This document shows, piece by piece, positions 32,662-40,540 of a stretch of DNA of 54,278 nt. Made by a program: the position numbers and the translations under genes. How positions within the stretch are numbered: position 1 is the stretch's first letter; each line of letters opens with the position of its first letter. The notes below the pieces were generated by a model. The model saw only the letters and a list, made by a program, of their open reading frames with translations, was not told where the DNA came from and ran no database searches. Source of the stretch: Bacteroidota bacterium (GTDB taxonomy: Bacteria > Bacteroidota > Rhodothermia > Rhodothermales > JANQRZ01); NCBI GenBank assembly GCA_038746285.1, contig JBCDKT010000026.1:1-54278 (forward strand), given 5' to 3'.

Positions 32662-34473
32662 TCACTCTCGTCCCACCGATTTGGCCGCCGTCTTGGCCGC
32701 AGCCTGGGCGACGGACACCCCCACGGATCCGACGCGGGCCTGGAGCGCTCGGCCCACGGCGCCGTCCGACCGGACGGCCTGGAGCCGCACGCCGGGTGCC
32801 CGCGTTCCCTTCTCCCTCAGCGCCCGGTCCAACCGCTCGAGCCGTGCCCGGATCGCATCGGGGCCAAACCCGTGAGCGTTAGACAACGGAGCAGACGAGC
32901 GGAGGCTCGAGAGCTCGGAGGCCACCGTGCGGTGCGTTTCCCCGGCTCGCTTCACGTCCGTCTCCGCCGTCCGCACGACCTCGCGGGCCTCCACGAACGC
33001 GCGCCCATGGCGCGCCGCCAGCGGAGCGGCCGTGCGGGCAGGCTCCGTCGTCGTCCCCCTGACCAGGCTGTACTTCGACCGCGCCGGAGTCGCCCTGAGC
33101 ACCCCGTACCGCTCGGGGTCGACGGCCATCCGCTTGCTCGCCCGGTCGAGTCCGACCGCCTCGGCGTCTTTCAGGTACGCCTGCGCAGCCGCGCCGGGCT
33201 CCGCGTACGTCTCCGCCATTGCGGACCCGAACGCGCGCTTTACGTCTGATGCTCGCGCCTGGGCCTCAGCGAGTCCCTTCTGCGCGCGCGTGACGGCCGC
33301 TGCGGCCGCGCCCTCGATCCGGGCGACCGCCTGGAGCGCCTTCTCGCGCTCGGCCACCAAACGAGCCGTCTGGGCGTGGTCGAGGACGGCCCGTTCCATC
33401 CGGTCGACGCGGCCTCCTCGGCGCACGTCTCGAGCTCGCGCGCGGGCCTCGTAGGTCCGGCCAGCGTGTGACGAAGGGGTCTCCCGAGCACGTGGGCTCT
33501 CGCCAGAAGCTTTCCGTCCACCTCGACCGGCGGCGCGGAGCGCCGCCCTGCTCCCCGTTTGCAGGACGGATCGGGCGAAGACCTCGTCGGCGTCGCGCTC
33601 TCCGTCCGCGGCCACGGCGTGCCCCAAGGACCGACCCACAAGGCGGGCACGGAAGACGGAGCGACGCGCGGCGCCAGAGGCCCGTCGGCGTGAGGCGTGA
33701 CCCTTGGCGGGCTTCTCAGGCGAGCGCCTCTGCCCCTTTGGAGCTCCTGCTTCCCGTCCCCGCTGATGAGCCCCGAGGCTCCCCAGGCGCTTCTCCAAAC
33801 GGGGGCGGCTGACCGTCCGGCTCACCGACGACAGCTTGGCCTCCCGTTTCCCGTCGGTGACCACGGCCCCTCGGCCCCGTCGCTCGATGCGGATCCCCTT
33901 CGCCTGAAGCCGGGCGTCGAGGTCGGCCCAGGTCGGCGCCTCTTTGAGATCCCCGAGTGCCCGGTCGCGGACCTCGCGCGCAAAGCCCCGGTCGGTCTCG
34001 CGGGCGACGCCAGCGGCGCGGGCGTTCCGGCCGGTCCACCGGACGCCGAGCTCTCGTTCCTGGCTTTCGACCGACGCCCGGAGCCGCCGCCGGTCCTGCG
34101 ACGTCGACCACGCGCGGCCGTCCGGCCCGACGCGGTTGACCATCACGTGGACGTGCGCGTGGTCCCGGTCGACGTGCCGAACGACGAGGGCCTGGTGGTC
34201 CTGGAGCCCAACGTCCCGGAGCGTCCGGTCGACGGCGCCGCGGACCTCCGCCTCGGTCGGGTTGTCGGACGGGTCGAAGGCGATCGTGACGTGGTAGACC
34301 GGCTTCTCGCACCGCGCCGAGAGCCCGGCCTGCTCGCGCATCTCGGCGACCGTCCCGGGCACGTCGTCCGCGAACACGTTCCGGGTCTCGACCCACCCCA
34401 CGCGCTCCTCGCCGCCGCCGAGGTAGTCGGCGAGGCCGGCGAAGCTGGACCCCGTGCTGGCGCTCGCGACCAT
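32662..34473 (-). CDS. MobA/VirD2-type relaxase
   Basis: A 603-residue relaxase. The HUH motif is clear in VVRHVDRDHAHVHVMVNRV, with His100, His105, His107 and His109, and a candidate catalytic Tyr17 lies in LADYLGG near the N terminus. The segment PVYHVTIAFDPSDNP is typical of the MOB-P clade. Residues from about 180 are basic and helical, with no helicase or primase domain visible. It nicks oriT and pilots the strand to TraG. The ATG is separated by one base from the mobC stop. The oriT itself was not identified; palindromes inside and upstream of the M23 gene are candidates. Confidence 0.9.
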   Translation of the reverse strand: MVASASTGSSFAGLADYLGGGEERVGWVETRNVFADDVPGTVAEMREQAGLSARCEKPVYHVTIAFDPSDNPTEAEVRGAVDRTLRDVGLQDHQALVVRHVDRDHAHVHVMVNRVGPDGRAWSTSQDRRRLRASVESQERELGVRWTGRNARAAGVARETDRGFAREVRDRALGDLKEAPTWADLDARLQAKGIRIERRGRGAVVTDGKREAKLSSVSRTVSRPRLEKRLGSLGAHQRGREAGAPKGQRRSPEKPAKGHASRRRASGAARRSVFRARLVGRSLGHAVAADGERDADEVFARSVLQTGSRAALRAAGRGGRKASGESPRARETPSSHAGRTYEARARARDVRRGGRVDRMERAVLDHAQTARLVAEREKALQAVARIEGAAAAAVTRAQKGLAEAQARASDVKRAFGSAMAETYAEPGAAAQAYLKDAEAVGLDRASKRMAVDPERYGVLRATPARSKYSLVRGTTTEPARTAAPLAARHGRAFVEAREVVRTAETDVKRAGETHRTVASELSSLRSSAPLSNAHGFGPDAIRARLERLDRALREKGTRAPGVRLQAVRSDGAVGRALQARVGSVGVSVAQAAAKTAAKSVGRE

Positions 34474-34474
34474 C

Positions 34475-34843
34475 TCAGCCGAGCCCTGTGAGCACTTGGC
34501 GGAGCTGTGCGAGCGCCTCCTCGAGCGGGCCGCTGGCGGCGGTCGCCCCCGACGTGTTCGCGACCCGCGCGAGCTGGTTGAGGTTGACCCCGATCCGGCG
34601 GAGGAGCACGCGGGTCTCGCGGTCGGCCCGCGCCGTGACGGGCTGGCCGAGAGACCGTCGGCGGACGTACTCGGAGACGGTGAGGCCGGCCTCGCGGGCG
34701 GAGCCCTGGAGGCCGGCTTTCTCGGCCGCGCTCACACGCACCTCGACCTTGGTGCCTCGTCGGCTTCCTCGGGGTCGGCCGCCCTTCTTCCGTGGTGTCG
34801 GGCTGGCGCTCTGGGCGCCGCCCGAGGTGGAGTCGGTCGTCAT
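34475..34843 (-). CDS. mobC: MobC-like relaxosome accessory protein
   Basis: A 122-residue basic protein. After a low-complexity N terminus comes GGRPRGSRRGTKVEVRVSAAEKAGL (RHH-like strand and helix) and the characteristic LLRRIGVNLNQLARVAN segment of MobC/TraJ-type proteins, then a helical tail. MobC proteins bind near oriT and help melt DNA for the relaxase encoded next. The ATG overlaps the stop of the upstream M23 peptidase gene (ATGA), so the three mob-region genes form one operon. The palindrome at 34945-34962, about 100 bp upstream, is a candidate binding site. Confidence 0.85.
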   Translation of the reverse strand: MTTDSTSGGAQSASPTPRKKGGRPRGSRRGTKVEVRVSAAEKAGLQGSAREAGLTVSEYVRRRSLGQPVTARADRETRVLLRRIGVNLNQLARVANTSGATAASGPLEEALAQLRQVLTGLG

Positions 34844-35688
34844 CTCGGCCGCCTCGTCGTGCCCCTTGAGCCTGCCGCCAGCGGCAGTGCGAATGCGGCC
34901 CGAGCGGGCCGTCGCAGGCGGCGCGCCTGCTGGGCCGTCAGGGGTTTTCGTCCGGACGAAAACATAACTTGCCACCGCTGTTCATCTGCCTTCTGGCGAG
35001 CCAGAGGCGCGCCGAGAAACGGGGCCGGGTCGAGCGCTCGCCCGGAGGCGTCGCGGACCTCGAAGTGGAGGTGGGGACCGGTCGAGGTGCCGTCGCGGCC
35101 GGGCACGCCGCCGCTGGCTCCGACGGGCTGGCCACGTCGGACTTGGGTGCCGTGGCGGAACCTCTGGTCCGCCTCGGTGAGGTGGGCGTAGAGCGTCCGG
35201 ATGGGCGCGCGCCCAGGGGCCGGTCGGTGCTCGATCTCGACGACGAGCCCGTATCCGGATCGGCGACCGACGGAGCGGACGACGCCAGAGGCCACGGCCC
35301 GAACGGTAGTGCCGAGCGGGACTGCTAGGTCGGCGCCGTCGTGGTGGCGAGACCGTCCTGAGACGGGATGCCGCCGCCAACCAAAGGGGGAGCTGACCGG
35401 GCCACTGGCGGGGCGCGCGAACGGAAGCACCAGCTGGCGAAGAGCTCGCTTTCGAGACGTGTCGCGTCGTGGCGGTGGAGGCGTAGCGTCCGTCGCCTGC
35501 TCGGTCGAGTCATCGGCGCTGTGACTGAACGCAAGGAGGCGGCCGAGCACGACCGCGGGGCGAGCTGGTGACTGGGTGACAGCCTGAGGCGCGGAGTCCG
35601 CGAACGGGATCGCCAGCGCGACCGCGAGCACGCAGACTTGAGTCGCTAGGCGGAGCCGGCGCGGGGTCAGGCGGAAAGGGAGAGGCAT
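34840..35688 (-). CDS. M23-family (LytM) peptidoglycan peptidase
   Basis: A 282-residue exported zinc peptidase. A signal anchor spans about residues 12-32. The M23 domain has FGWRRHPVSG, His116/Asp120 (in HHDGADLAVPLG), His169 (YAHL) and His206-x-His208 (GPHLHFEV), the complete metal and catalytic set. It probably opens peptidoglycan for the mating channel, replacing a VirB1 transglycosylase. The last 40 residues are basic and low-complexity; they overlap the mobC control region and a perfect 18-bp palindrome, so they may be only loosely constrained. The ATG at 35688 precedes the signal sequence. Confidence 0.87.
   Translation of the reverse strand: MPLPFRLTPRRLRLATQVCVLAVALAIPFADSAPQAVTQSPARPAVVLGRLLAFSHSADDSTEQATDATPPPPRRDTSRKRALRQLVLPFARPASGPVSSPFGWRRHPVSGRSRHHDGADLAVPLGTTVRAVASGVVRSVGRRSGYGLVVEIEHRPAPGRAPIRTLYAHLTEADQRFRHGTQVRRGQPVGASGGVPGRDGTSTGPHLHFEVRDASGRALDPAPFLGAPLARQKADEQRWQVMFSSGRKPLTAQQARRLRRPARAAFALPLAAGSRGTTRRPR
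34945..34962. promoter_or_regulatory. Perfect 18-bp palindrome upstream of mobC
   Basis: TTTTCGTCCGGACGAAAA lies inside the 3' end of the M23 gene, about 100 bp before mobC. A related TGTCCGGACA followed by AAAA lies upstream of the M23 gene (35743-35756). The pair may be operators or an oriT-associated site. Confidence 0.5.
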
Positions 35689-35742
35689 GGCAGCGTGGCA
35701 CGTCGCCTTGCCCAGCGCGCTGCGCATTCGTGGTGGCTCACG

Positions 35743-35756
35743 TGTCCGGACAAAAA
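35743..35756. promoter_or_regulatory. Second GTCCGGAC-AAAA site, upstream of the M23 gene
   Basis: TGTCCGGACA (10-bp palindrome) followed by AAAA resembles the right half of the mobC palindrome (GTCCGGACGAAAA). It sits about 55 bp before the M23 start, where the mob-operon promoter should be. Confidence 0.4.
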
Positions 35757-35868
35757 CTGCTCGCGGACTGAGCCTCAGCCGCTCTCGGCCGCGCTTCCCT
35801 CGTGACGTCCGGCCACCCGGGTCTCCCTTTTCATCCCCTCAAATCCACGACGCGACGCCCTCGTCGTC

Positions 35869-35903
35869 GTTTAATAGAGTTTAGAAGATGTTTAATACGT
35901 TTA
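35869..35903. other. AT-rich stretch, probable DNA-unwinding element
   Basis: A 35-bp AT-rich block stands out in this GC-rich window. It contains GTTTAATA twice, 21 bp apart (35869 and 35890), plus two more GTTTA-like steps. It lies 41 bp before the first iteron, the usual position for strand opening at iteron origins. Confidence 0.65.
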
Positions 35904-35943
35904 GGGATCGCCATCCTGCTGCGGGACAACGAGATCCGGCGAC

Positions 35944-36052
35944 AAAGGTACCGGTTTACAGGGCCAAAGGTACCGCTCTCCGGGGCGAAGGGTACCGGTT
36001 TACGGGGCCAAAGGCACCACTCTACGGGGCGAAGGGTACCGGTTTACGGGGC
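35944..36052 (+). repeat. Iteron block A: five tandem iterons with 22-bp period
   Basis: Five 21-bp iterons start at 35944, 35966, 35988, 36010 and 36032, exactly two helical turns apart. Copies 1, 3 and 5 carry the core GGTACCGGTTTAC. Copies 2 and 4 have diverged centres (GGTACCGCTCTCC, GGCACCACTCTAC). All end in RGGGC. They should bind the Rep protein encoded downstream. Confidence 0.88.
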
Positions 36053-36143
36053 GTTCCCGAGCAGGAGCCCACCGAGCTGCAGAATCAGGACGCACGGGGC
36101 CACGGGAGCCGATTTCGAGACCGAGTCAGCCTCTCCGACGCCG

Positions 36144-36280
36144 AAGGGTACCGGTTTACAGGGCACAGAGGTACCAGTTTACGGGGCGACGTGCGAAAGG
36201 CACCGGTTTACAGGGCGCGAACCGACCCAAACGGTACCGGAGGGGGCGATCGGTCGCGGAAGGGTACCGGTTTACAGGGC
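36144..36280 (+). repeat. Iteron block B next to rep
   Basis: Four more iterons start at 36144, 36167, 36196 and 36260, with a partial copy (AAACGGTACCGG) at 36229-36240. Spacing is irregular, unlike block A. The last copy ends about 50 bp before the rep start, so this block probably mediates autorepression of rep and copy control. Confidence 0.82.
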
Positions 36281-36330
36281 GCTCGGCGCCAGCGGCCTGT
36301 CGCCTTCGAAACGCGCTCGGGGTGGCCTCC

Positions 36331-37845
36331 ATGCGCGTGATACATTCCGGTGTCCATCCCTCCGCCCACCTTCAGGGCGGCCCCGCACGGCAGGCTCGCG
36401 CTGACGTCGGCCTGCTCTCCGAGCGGCCGTCGGGCGCCCGGCCCCCGCGCGAGCGCCGCCTCCAGACGATCATCGAGAGCCGCGTCACCGGAGCCGAGCT
36501 GAAGAAGCACGTGGGAGCCATCCACGTGAAGGCGCCGCTGTCGCTGCTCCAGCGGAAGCTCTCGAACGTGCTGCTGCTGAACGCCTACGAGGAGCTCCCC
36601 GACCCCAACGTCAAGGAGCACGAGATCCCCGTCCGCGTGCTCGCCGAGGTGGCCGGCTACGACTCGAAGGACTTCGCCTACCTCCGCGACGCCCTCCGGG
36701 CGCTCGTCGACTGCCGGGTGGAGTGGAACGTGCTCGGGGAGAACGGCGAGGAGGACGAGTGGGCGGCGGCGTCCCTCTTGGCGCAGGCCAAGACGAAGGG
36801 GGGCGTGTGCCGCTACGTCTACGCCCCCGACCTCCGCGAGAAGCTGTACCGGCCCGAGGTGTACGCCCGGATCAACCTGGCCATCCAGGCCCGGTTCGGG
36901 TCGGGCTACGCGCTGGCGCTCTACGAGAACTGCGCCCGGTTCCGGAAGGTCGGCACGACGGGCTGGATCGCGCTCGAGACGTGGCGCGACCTGCTGGGGG
37001 TGGGGGAGGACCAGTACCCGGCGTTCAAGGCGCTCCGCCAGAAGGTGCTCTCGCCCGCCATCAAGGAGGTCAACGAGTTCTCGGACGTCCGTGTCGAGAT
37101 GGAGACGCGGCGCGAGAAGCGGCGGATCGTCGCGCTCAAGTTCGTGGTCACCGAGGCCCCGCCGCACGAGCCGGGAGTGGCCGCGAAGGGGCTCGGGCTC
37201 CGGGAGGCGCTGGGGGCGGAGGGCGTGCCCGACGCCCGCTCGGCCGCGCCGGAGCCGGCCGAGGTCATCCAGGACCACCCGCTCGCCGACCTCCAGCGCC
37301 GGTTGCTCGGGTTCGGGCTCACCGAGGCCCAGGCGCTCGACCTGTCGACCGAGTTCCCCGAGGGCCGTGTGGCTGCCAATCTGGACCACGTCGAGGCCGA
37401 GGTCGCGCGCGGCCTGGAGCCCGGTGGTCGCGAGGTCAAGAACGTGGCCGCGTTCACGGTCGCCGCCGTCCGGGGCGACTACGCGAAGGGCTCGGCGACG
37501 CCCGACGTGGTCCGGAAGGCGTCGGAAAAGAAGCAGGAGGCGGCGTCGGCTGCGAAGGCGAAGCAGGAGCGGACGGCGGCCCAGAAGGAGGCAGCGGCCC
37601 AGGCCAAGCGCTCGGCCGAGGAGCGCCGCCAGCGGGCGCTCGCCGACGCGTGGGGCGCGCTCTCGGACGACGAGCAGGCCGGGTTCACCGAACGGGCCGT
37701 CGCTCGGCTCAAGGGCGAGGCCCCGCAGGTCCACTGCTGGTACGAGGAGGAGCGCGACGCGGGCAAGGCGCTCGGCGAGATGCGCCCGGCCGTCCGCTCG
37801 ACGCTCCGGTCGTTCCAGTACGAAGAGATGGGCCGTCTCTTATAG
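36331..37845 (+). CDS. Plasmid replication initiator (Rep_3-like)
   Basis: A 504-residue protein. The first 230 or so residues resemble winged-helix replication initiators of the Rep_3/RepB group: HVGAIHVKAPLSLLQRKLSN, NVLLLNAYEELPDP and YDSKDFAYLRDALRALVDCRVEWNVLG form the first winged helix, and YALALYENCARFRKVGTTGWIALETWRDLLGV the second. The C-terminal 250 residues include a lysine/alanine-rich coiled coil (about 385-430). The gene lies downstream of nine iterons and an AT-rich block, which makes the initiator role firm. The start may be this ATG or a GTG nine bases upstream. Confidence 0.88.
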   Translation: MRVIHSGVHPSAHLQGGPARQARADVGLLSERPSGARPPRERRLQTIIESRVTGAELKKHVGAIHVKAPLSLLQRKLSNVLLLNAYEELPDPNVKEHEIPVRVLAEVAGYDSKDFAYLRDALRALVDCRVEWNVLGENGEEDEWAAASLLAQAKTKGGVCRYVYAPDLREKLYRPEVYARINLAIQARFGSGYALALYENCARFRKVGTTGWIALETWRDLLGVGEDQYPAFKALRQKVLSPAIKEVNEFSDVRVEMETRREKRRIVALKFVVTEAPPHEPGVAAKGLGLREALGAEGVPDARSAAPEPAEVIQDHPLADLQRRLLGFGLTEAQALDLSTEFPEGRVAANLDHVEAEVARGLEPGGREVKNVAAFTVAAVRGDYAKGSATPDVVRKASEKKQEAASAAKAKQERTAAQKEAAAQAKRSAEERRQRALADAWGALSDDEQAGFTERAVARLKGEAPQVHCWYEEERDAGKALGEMRPAVRSTLRSFQYEEMGRLL

Positions 37846-37852
37846 GCTATCC

Positions 37853-38033
37853 GTTATTGCACGTTGAGGCCACTCGATCTGGACGGCGGTCAAATCGAGT
37901 GACGACTAGGTCAGCGCGCCTCGCTCCAAATGACTTCCGATAAGGACAATTTATCGGAAGCCGACGCCCCGCCAGAGGCTATACTCCGTCGGTGCTCGGC
38001 ACTTCAGGTTGGAGATGCTGAGCATGCAATAAC
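37853..38033. other. Possible recombination site: dif-like core with flanking arms
   Basis: Between rep and the next gene lies a perfect palindrome with arms CTTCCGATAA (37934-37943) and TTATCGGAAG (37951-37960) around GGACAAT. XerC/D core sites have the same build: arms of about 11 bp ending in ATAA and TTAT around 6-8 bp. Outside it, GTTATTGC (37853-37860) and GCAATAAC (38026-38033) form inverted flanks at similar distances. Another inverted pair, CACTCGAT and ATCGAGTG, lies at 37871-37901. A tyrosine recombinase follows downstream. Function is inferred. Confidence 0.55.
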
Positions 38034-38043
38034 AGCTACACTA

Positions 38044-38430
38044 ATGCGCGCTCACCTCTTCTTCATCAAGCCCAGCCTCACCGACGGCCGCCTCGGTCGC
38101 GAGCACGATGAGCCGTTCGAGGACCGCGACGGCTGGTACGACCACGCGGCGACGCTGGAGCTCGATCCACGCGAGACGACCGACGACACCCTGGAGGCCG
38201 TCTACTACCAGACCCAGCATGGGCGCGACGACTGGACCGGGAACGCCGAGGTCCGGTGGGTCTCCGGTCCAGGCCTTCGGTCGTCCTCTGTCGGGGACGT
38301 GATCGTCTTGGAAGGACCGGGCGGACGAGCCGTCTACGAGATTGCTCTGGCAGACTTCCGTCGGATCGACGTGCCAGCGGACCAGATCCCTCCGGCGCAG
38401 ACCGTGCCACCGCCGCCCGAGATCCAATGA
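38044..38430 (+). CDS. YodL-like small plasmid protein
   Basis: A 128-residue acidic protein. The C-terminal half (LEAVYYQTQHGRDDW, then RSSSVGDVIVLEG and YEIALADFRRIDV) follows the pattern of the YodL-type domain found in plasmid and ICE proteins of unknown function. I chose the ATG at 38044 because codons upstream of it are unlike the window's bias and that stretch holds a long palindrome; an ATG at 37930 would give 166 residues. Its stop overlaps the recombinase start (ATGA), so the two are translationally coupled. Confidence 0.6.
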   Translation: MRAHLFFIKPSLTDGRLGREHDEPFEDRDGWYDHAATLELDPRETTDDTLEAVYYQTQHGRDDWTGNAEVRWVSGPGLRSSSVGDVIVLEGPGGRAVYEIALADFRRIDVPADQIPPAQTVPPPPEIQ

Positions 38431-39536
38431 GCGATCTCGTCCCCACCCAGTCCGGTCTCCCTGCCGCACTCGCGGCCGACGCGGAGTCCGCCCGCCGGTT
38501 CGCCGAGGCGGCGCGGAGCGACGCCACGCTCCGCGCTTACCGAAGCGACTGGGCTGACTTCGCTCTGTGGTGCGGCGACCGCCAGCTCGTGGCCATGCCG
38601 GCGAGGCTAGAGACCGTCGCATTATATATAGCGTCCCGCGCGGAGGCCGGACCCGAGGACGACGACGGGCGGCCGACGGCCCCACTGAAGGTGGCCACGC
38701 TCGAACGGCGGATGGCGGCGATCTCCCAGGCCCACAAGCTGGCCGGCGTCGAAAGCCCGGCGCTCCGCTCGCGCGAGCCGCTTCACTCCGTCTGGGCGGG
38801 CGTGACGCGTACGCTCGGGACGGCGCGAGAGAAAGTGGCGCCCGCGCTCGCGGCCGACGTGGTGGCCATGGCCGCGGCGTGCGATGAGACCATGCGGTGG
38901 GCGGAAGATGCCCGCCTCGGGGACGTGGCCGAGGCGGTTGCAGACGACGCACCGCCAGGTACGGCGCTCCGGGCACGGCGAGACAAGGCGCTCCTGCTCC
39001 TCGGCTTCGCCGCCGCGCTCCGCCGGAGCGAGCTGGCGGCCGTCCGGACGGAGCACCTGTCGTTCACACCGGACGGACTCCGGCTCCTGATCCCCAAATC
39101 GAAGAGCGACCAGGAGGGCGCGGGCCAGGTCGTCGGCGTGGCCTACGGGAGCCGGTCCGAGACGTGCCCCGTGCGCGCGGTGCGGTCGTACCTCGCCGCT
39201 GCCAGCCGGGCGCTTGCGGACCAGGGCCGACCGTCTCCCCTCTCAGGACCCGTCTTCCGGTCAGTCGACCGCTGGGGACGCCTTGGACGATCGTCGATCA
39301 CCGGACGGACGGTCGCGAACGTGGTCAAGGCCTACGCCGAGGCTGCCGGTCTCGACCCGACGCTCTACGCGGGGCACTCCCTGAGAGCGGGGTTTGCGAC
39401 CACGGCAGCGCGGGCGGGGAAGCCCGACCGGGCCATCCAGAAACAGACCCGACACAAGAGCACGGCCATGCTCGCCGAGTACGTCCGCGAGGGCCGGCTC
39501 TTCGACGACAACGCCTCCGATGGCATCGGGCTGTAG
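38427..39536 (+). CDS. Tyrosine recombinase/integrase
   Basis: A 369-residue recombinase. An N-terminal SAM-like core-binding domain spans about 15-130. The catalytic domain has Arg199 (in ALRRSELAAV), the lysine loop IPKSKSDQEG, His317-x-x-Arg320 (GHSLRAGFA), His343 (TRHKST) and the nucleophile Tyr352 (AEYVREG), so all catalytic residues are present. It probably resolves plasmid multimers or mediates integration, acting at the dif-like palindrome 0.5 kb upstream. The ATG overlaps the stop of the preceding small gene. Confidence 0.9.
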   Translation: MSDLVPTQSGLPAALAADAESARRFAEAARSDATLRAYRSDWADFALWCGDRQLVAMPARLETVALYIASRAEAGPEDDDGRPTAPLKVATLERRMAAISQAHKLAGVESPALRSREPLHSVWAGVTRTLGTAREKVAPALAADVVAMAAACDETMRWAEDARLGDVAEAVADDAPPGTALRARRDKALLLLGFAAALRRSELAAVRTEHLSFTPDGLRLLIPKSKSDQEGAGQVVGVAYGSRSETCPVRAVRSYLAAASRALADQGRPSPLSGPVFRSVDRWGRLGRSSITGRTVANVVKAYAEAAGLDPTLYAGHSLRAGFATTAARAGKPDRAIQKQTRHKSTAMLAEYVREGRLFDDNASDGIGL

Positions 39537-39603
39537 CAACTGTCAGGACGATCTGAGTCGAGTCGAACATCGAGCAACACAACTGATGTAACGAGGCCTT
39601 ATC

Positions 39604-39936
39604 ATGTCGGACCCCCGCCCCGCCGGCCACATGCCTGCCTCTCCGCCCAGCCGGTACGTCCGCAAGCAACTCAGCGTCACCCCCGAGCAAGACCGGGCAC
39701 TCAAGCGCCGGAGCCGAGAGCTCGGTGTGTCCGAGGCCGAGCTCGTCCGCCGGGCGCTCGACGCCGCCCTCGCCGACGGCCCAGTCACCTCACCTGCTGG
39801 TTCGCCACTCGACGAGCTTCTCGCTCACACCCGAGAACTAGGCGATGGTCGCCGCCTGGAGGGTGGATGGGACCGCGAAGCCCTATATGGTGACCGGGGC
39901 TACCGGCGCGATCGCGACGACGCGGCCAGGGCGTAG
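39604..39936 (+). CDS. RHH-type antitoxin of a VapBC-like pair
   Basis: A 110-residue protein with a CopG-like ribbon-helix-helix segment at about 18-58 (RKQLSVTPEQDRALKRRSRE, LGVSEAELVRRALDAAL). A polar C-terminal part (65-110) is the likely toxin-binding region. It precedes a PIN-domain toxin gene by 2 bp. Such antitoxins bind and neutralise the toxin and repress the operon. The pair should stabilise the plasmid. Confidence 0.82.
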   Translation: MSDPRPAGHMPASPPSRYVRKQLSVTPEQDRALKRRSRELGVSEAELVRRALDAALADGPVTSPAGSPLDELLAHTRELGDGRRLEGGWDREALYGDRGYRRDRDDAARA

Positions 39937-39938
39937 CG

Positions 39939-40394
39939 GTGGCCCAATACCTCCTCGACACGAACGTCCTCGTCTACGGCGTCGACTCCCGCGACCCCGA
40001 GAAGCAGAACCTTGCGCTCGATGTTCTCGCCCGCGTTGGTCGGCCAGGGCCGACCGGGCCGTCGGCCACGCTCCCAGCTCAGGCCCTCGCCGAGTTCTCG
40101 CGCGTCACCATGTCCCGGCTCAAGCCGCCGGTCCCACCCGACCGCGTCTACCACCAGATCGGTCTCTACGAGCGAACGTTCCCGGTCGTCCCGCTGACTC
40201 CGGCCGTCGTGCTGGAGGCGGTCCGGGGCGTCCGAGACCACCAGTTCCCGTACTACGACGCGCAGATCTGGGCGGCGGCTAAGCTGAACCAGGTGCCCGT
40301 CGTGCTCAGCGAGGACTTCGCCTCGGGCTCGACCGTCGAGGGCGTCACCTTCGTGAACCCTTTTTCTTCCACCTTCGACCTCGACGTGTTGTGA
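39939..40394 (+). CDS. vapC: VapC-like PIN-domain ribonuclease toxin
   Basis: A 151-residue PIN protein. The acidic active-site residues are visible: Asp in LLDTNVLVYG (about residue 7), Glu in QALAEFSRV (about 52), Asp in YYDAQIWAAA (about 108) and Asp in VLSEDF (about 127). The fold and length are those of VapC endoribonucleases that cut tRNA or rRNA when freed from the antitoxin. The start is a GTG two bases after the antitoxin stop. Confidence 0.88.
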   Translation: MAQYLLDTNVLVYGVDSRDPEKQNLALDVLARVGRPGPTGPSATLPAQALAEFSRVTMSRLKPPVPPDRVYHQIGLYERTFPVVPLTPAVVLEAVRGVRDHQFPYYDAQIWAAAKLNQVPVVLSEDFASGSTVEGVTFVNPFSSTFDLDVL

Positions 40395-40430
40395 GTTCTG
40401 AAGGCCACTCATCTATTCATGTCTCACGTA

Positions 40431-40447
40431 CTGCGGGTTCCCCGCAG
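40431..40447. other. Hairpin in the leader of the methylase-kinase operon
   Basis: CTGCGGG and CCCGCAG are perfect 7-bp arms around TTC, in the 146-bp gap between vapC and the methylase. No T-run follows, so it is not a standard terminator. It could be an operator or leader structure for the downstream operon. Confidence 0.35.
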
Positions 40448-40540
40448 AGCCCGCTGCTGGATGCGGCCCGGGTGATGATTTCAGAGCCTGGCGGGGACGG
40501 AGCGGTTGGAGAACCGTCTCGTCCAGGTGGAGATGGCGAG

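Noticed and set aside
32662-34473. Relaxase as a helicase or primase fusion
   Set aside because: No Walker motifs or primase motifs are visible after the HUH domain.
35944-36280. Possible CRISPR array from the regular repeats
   Set aside because: Repeats are 21 bp with essentially no spacers, with an adjacent rep gene and AT-rich block; this is an iteron origin.
35802-36404. Open frames through the iteron region with repeated VTGLQG/VPVY-like peptides
   Set aside because: The peptide repeats are only translated iterons; the region is an origin, not a repeat protein.
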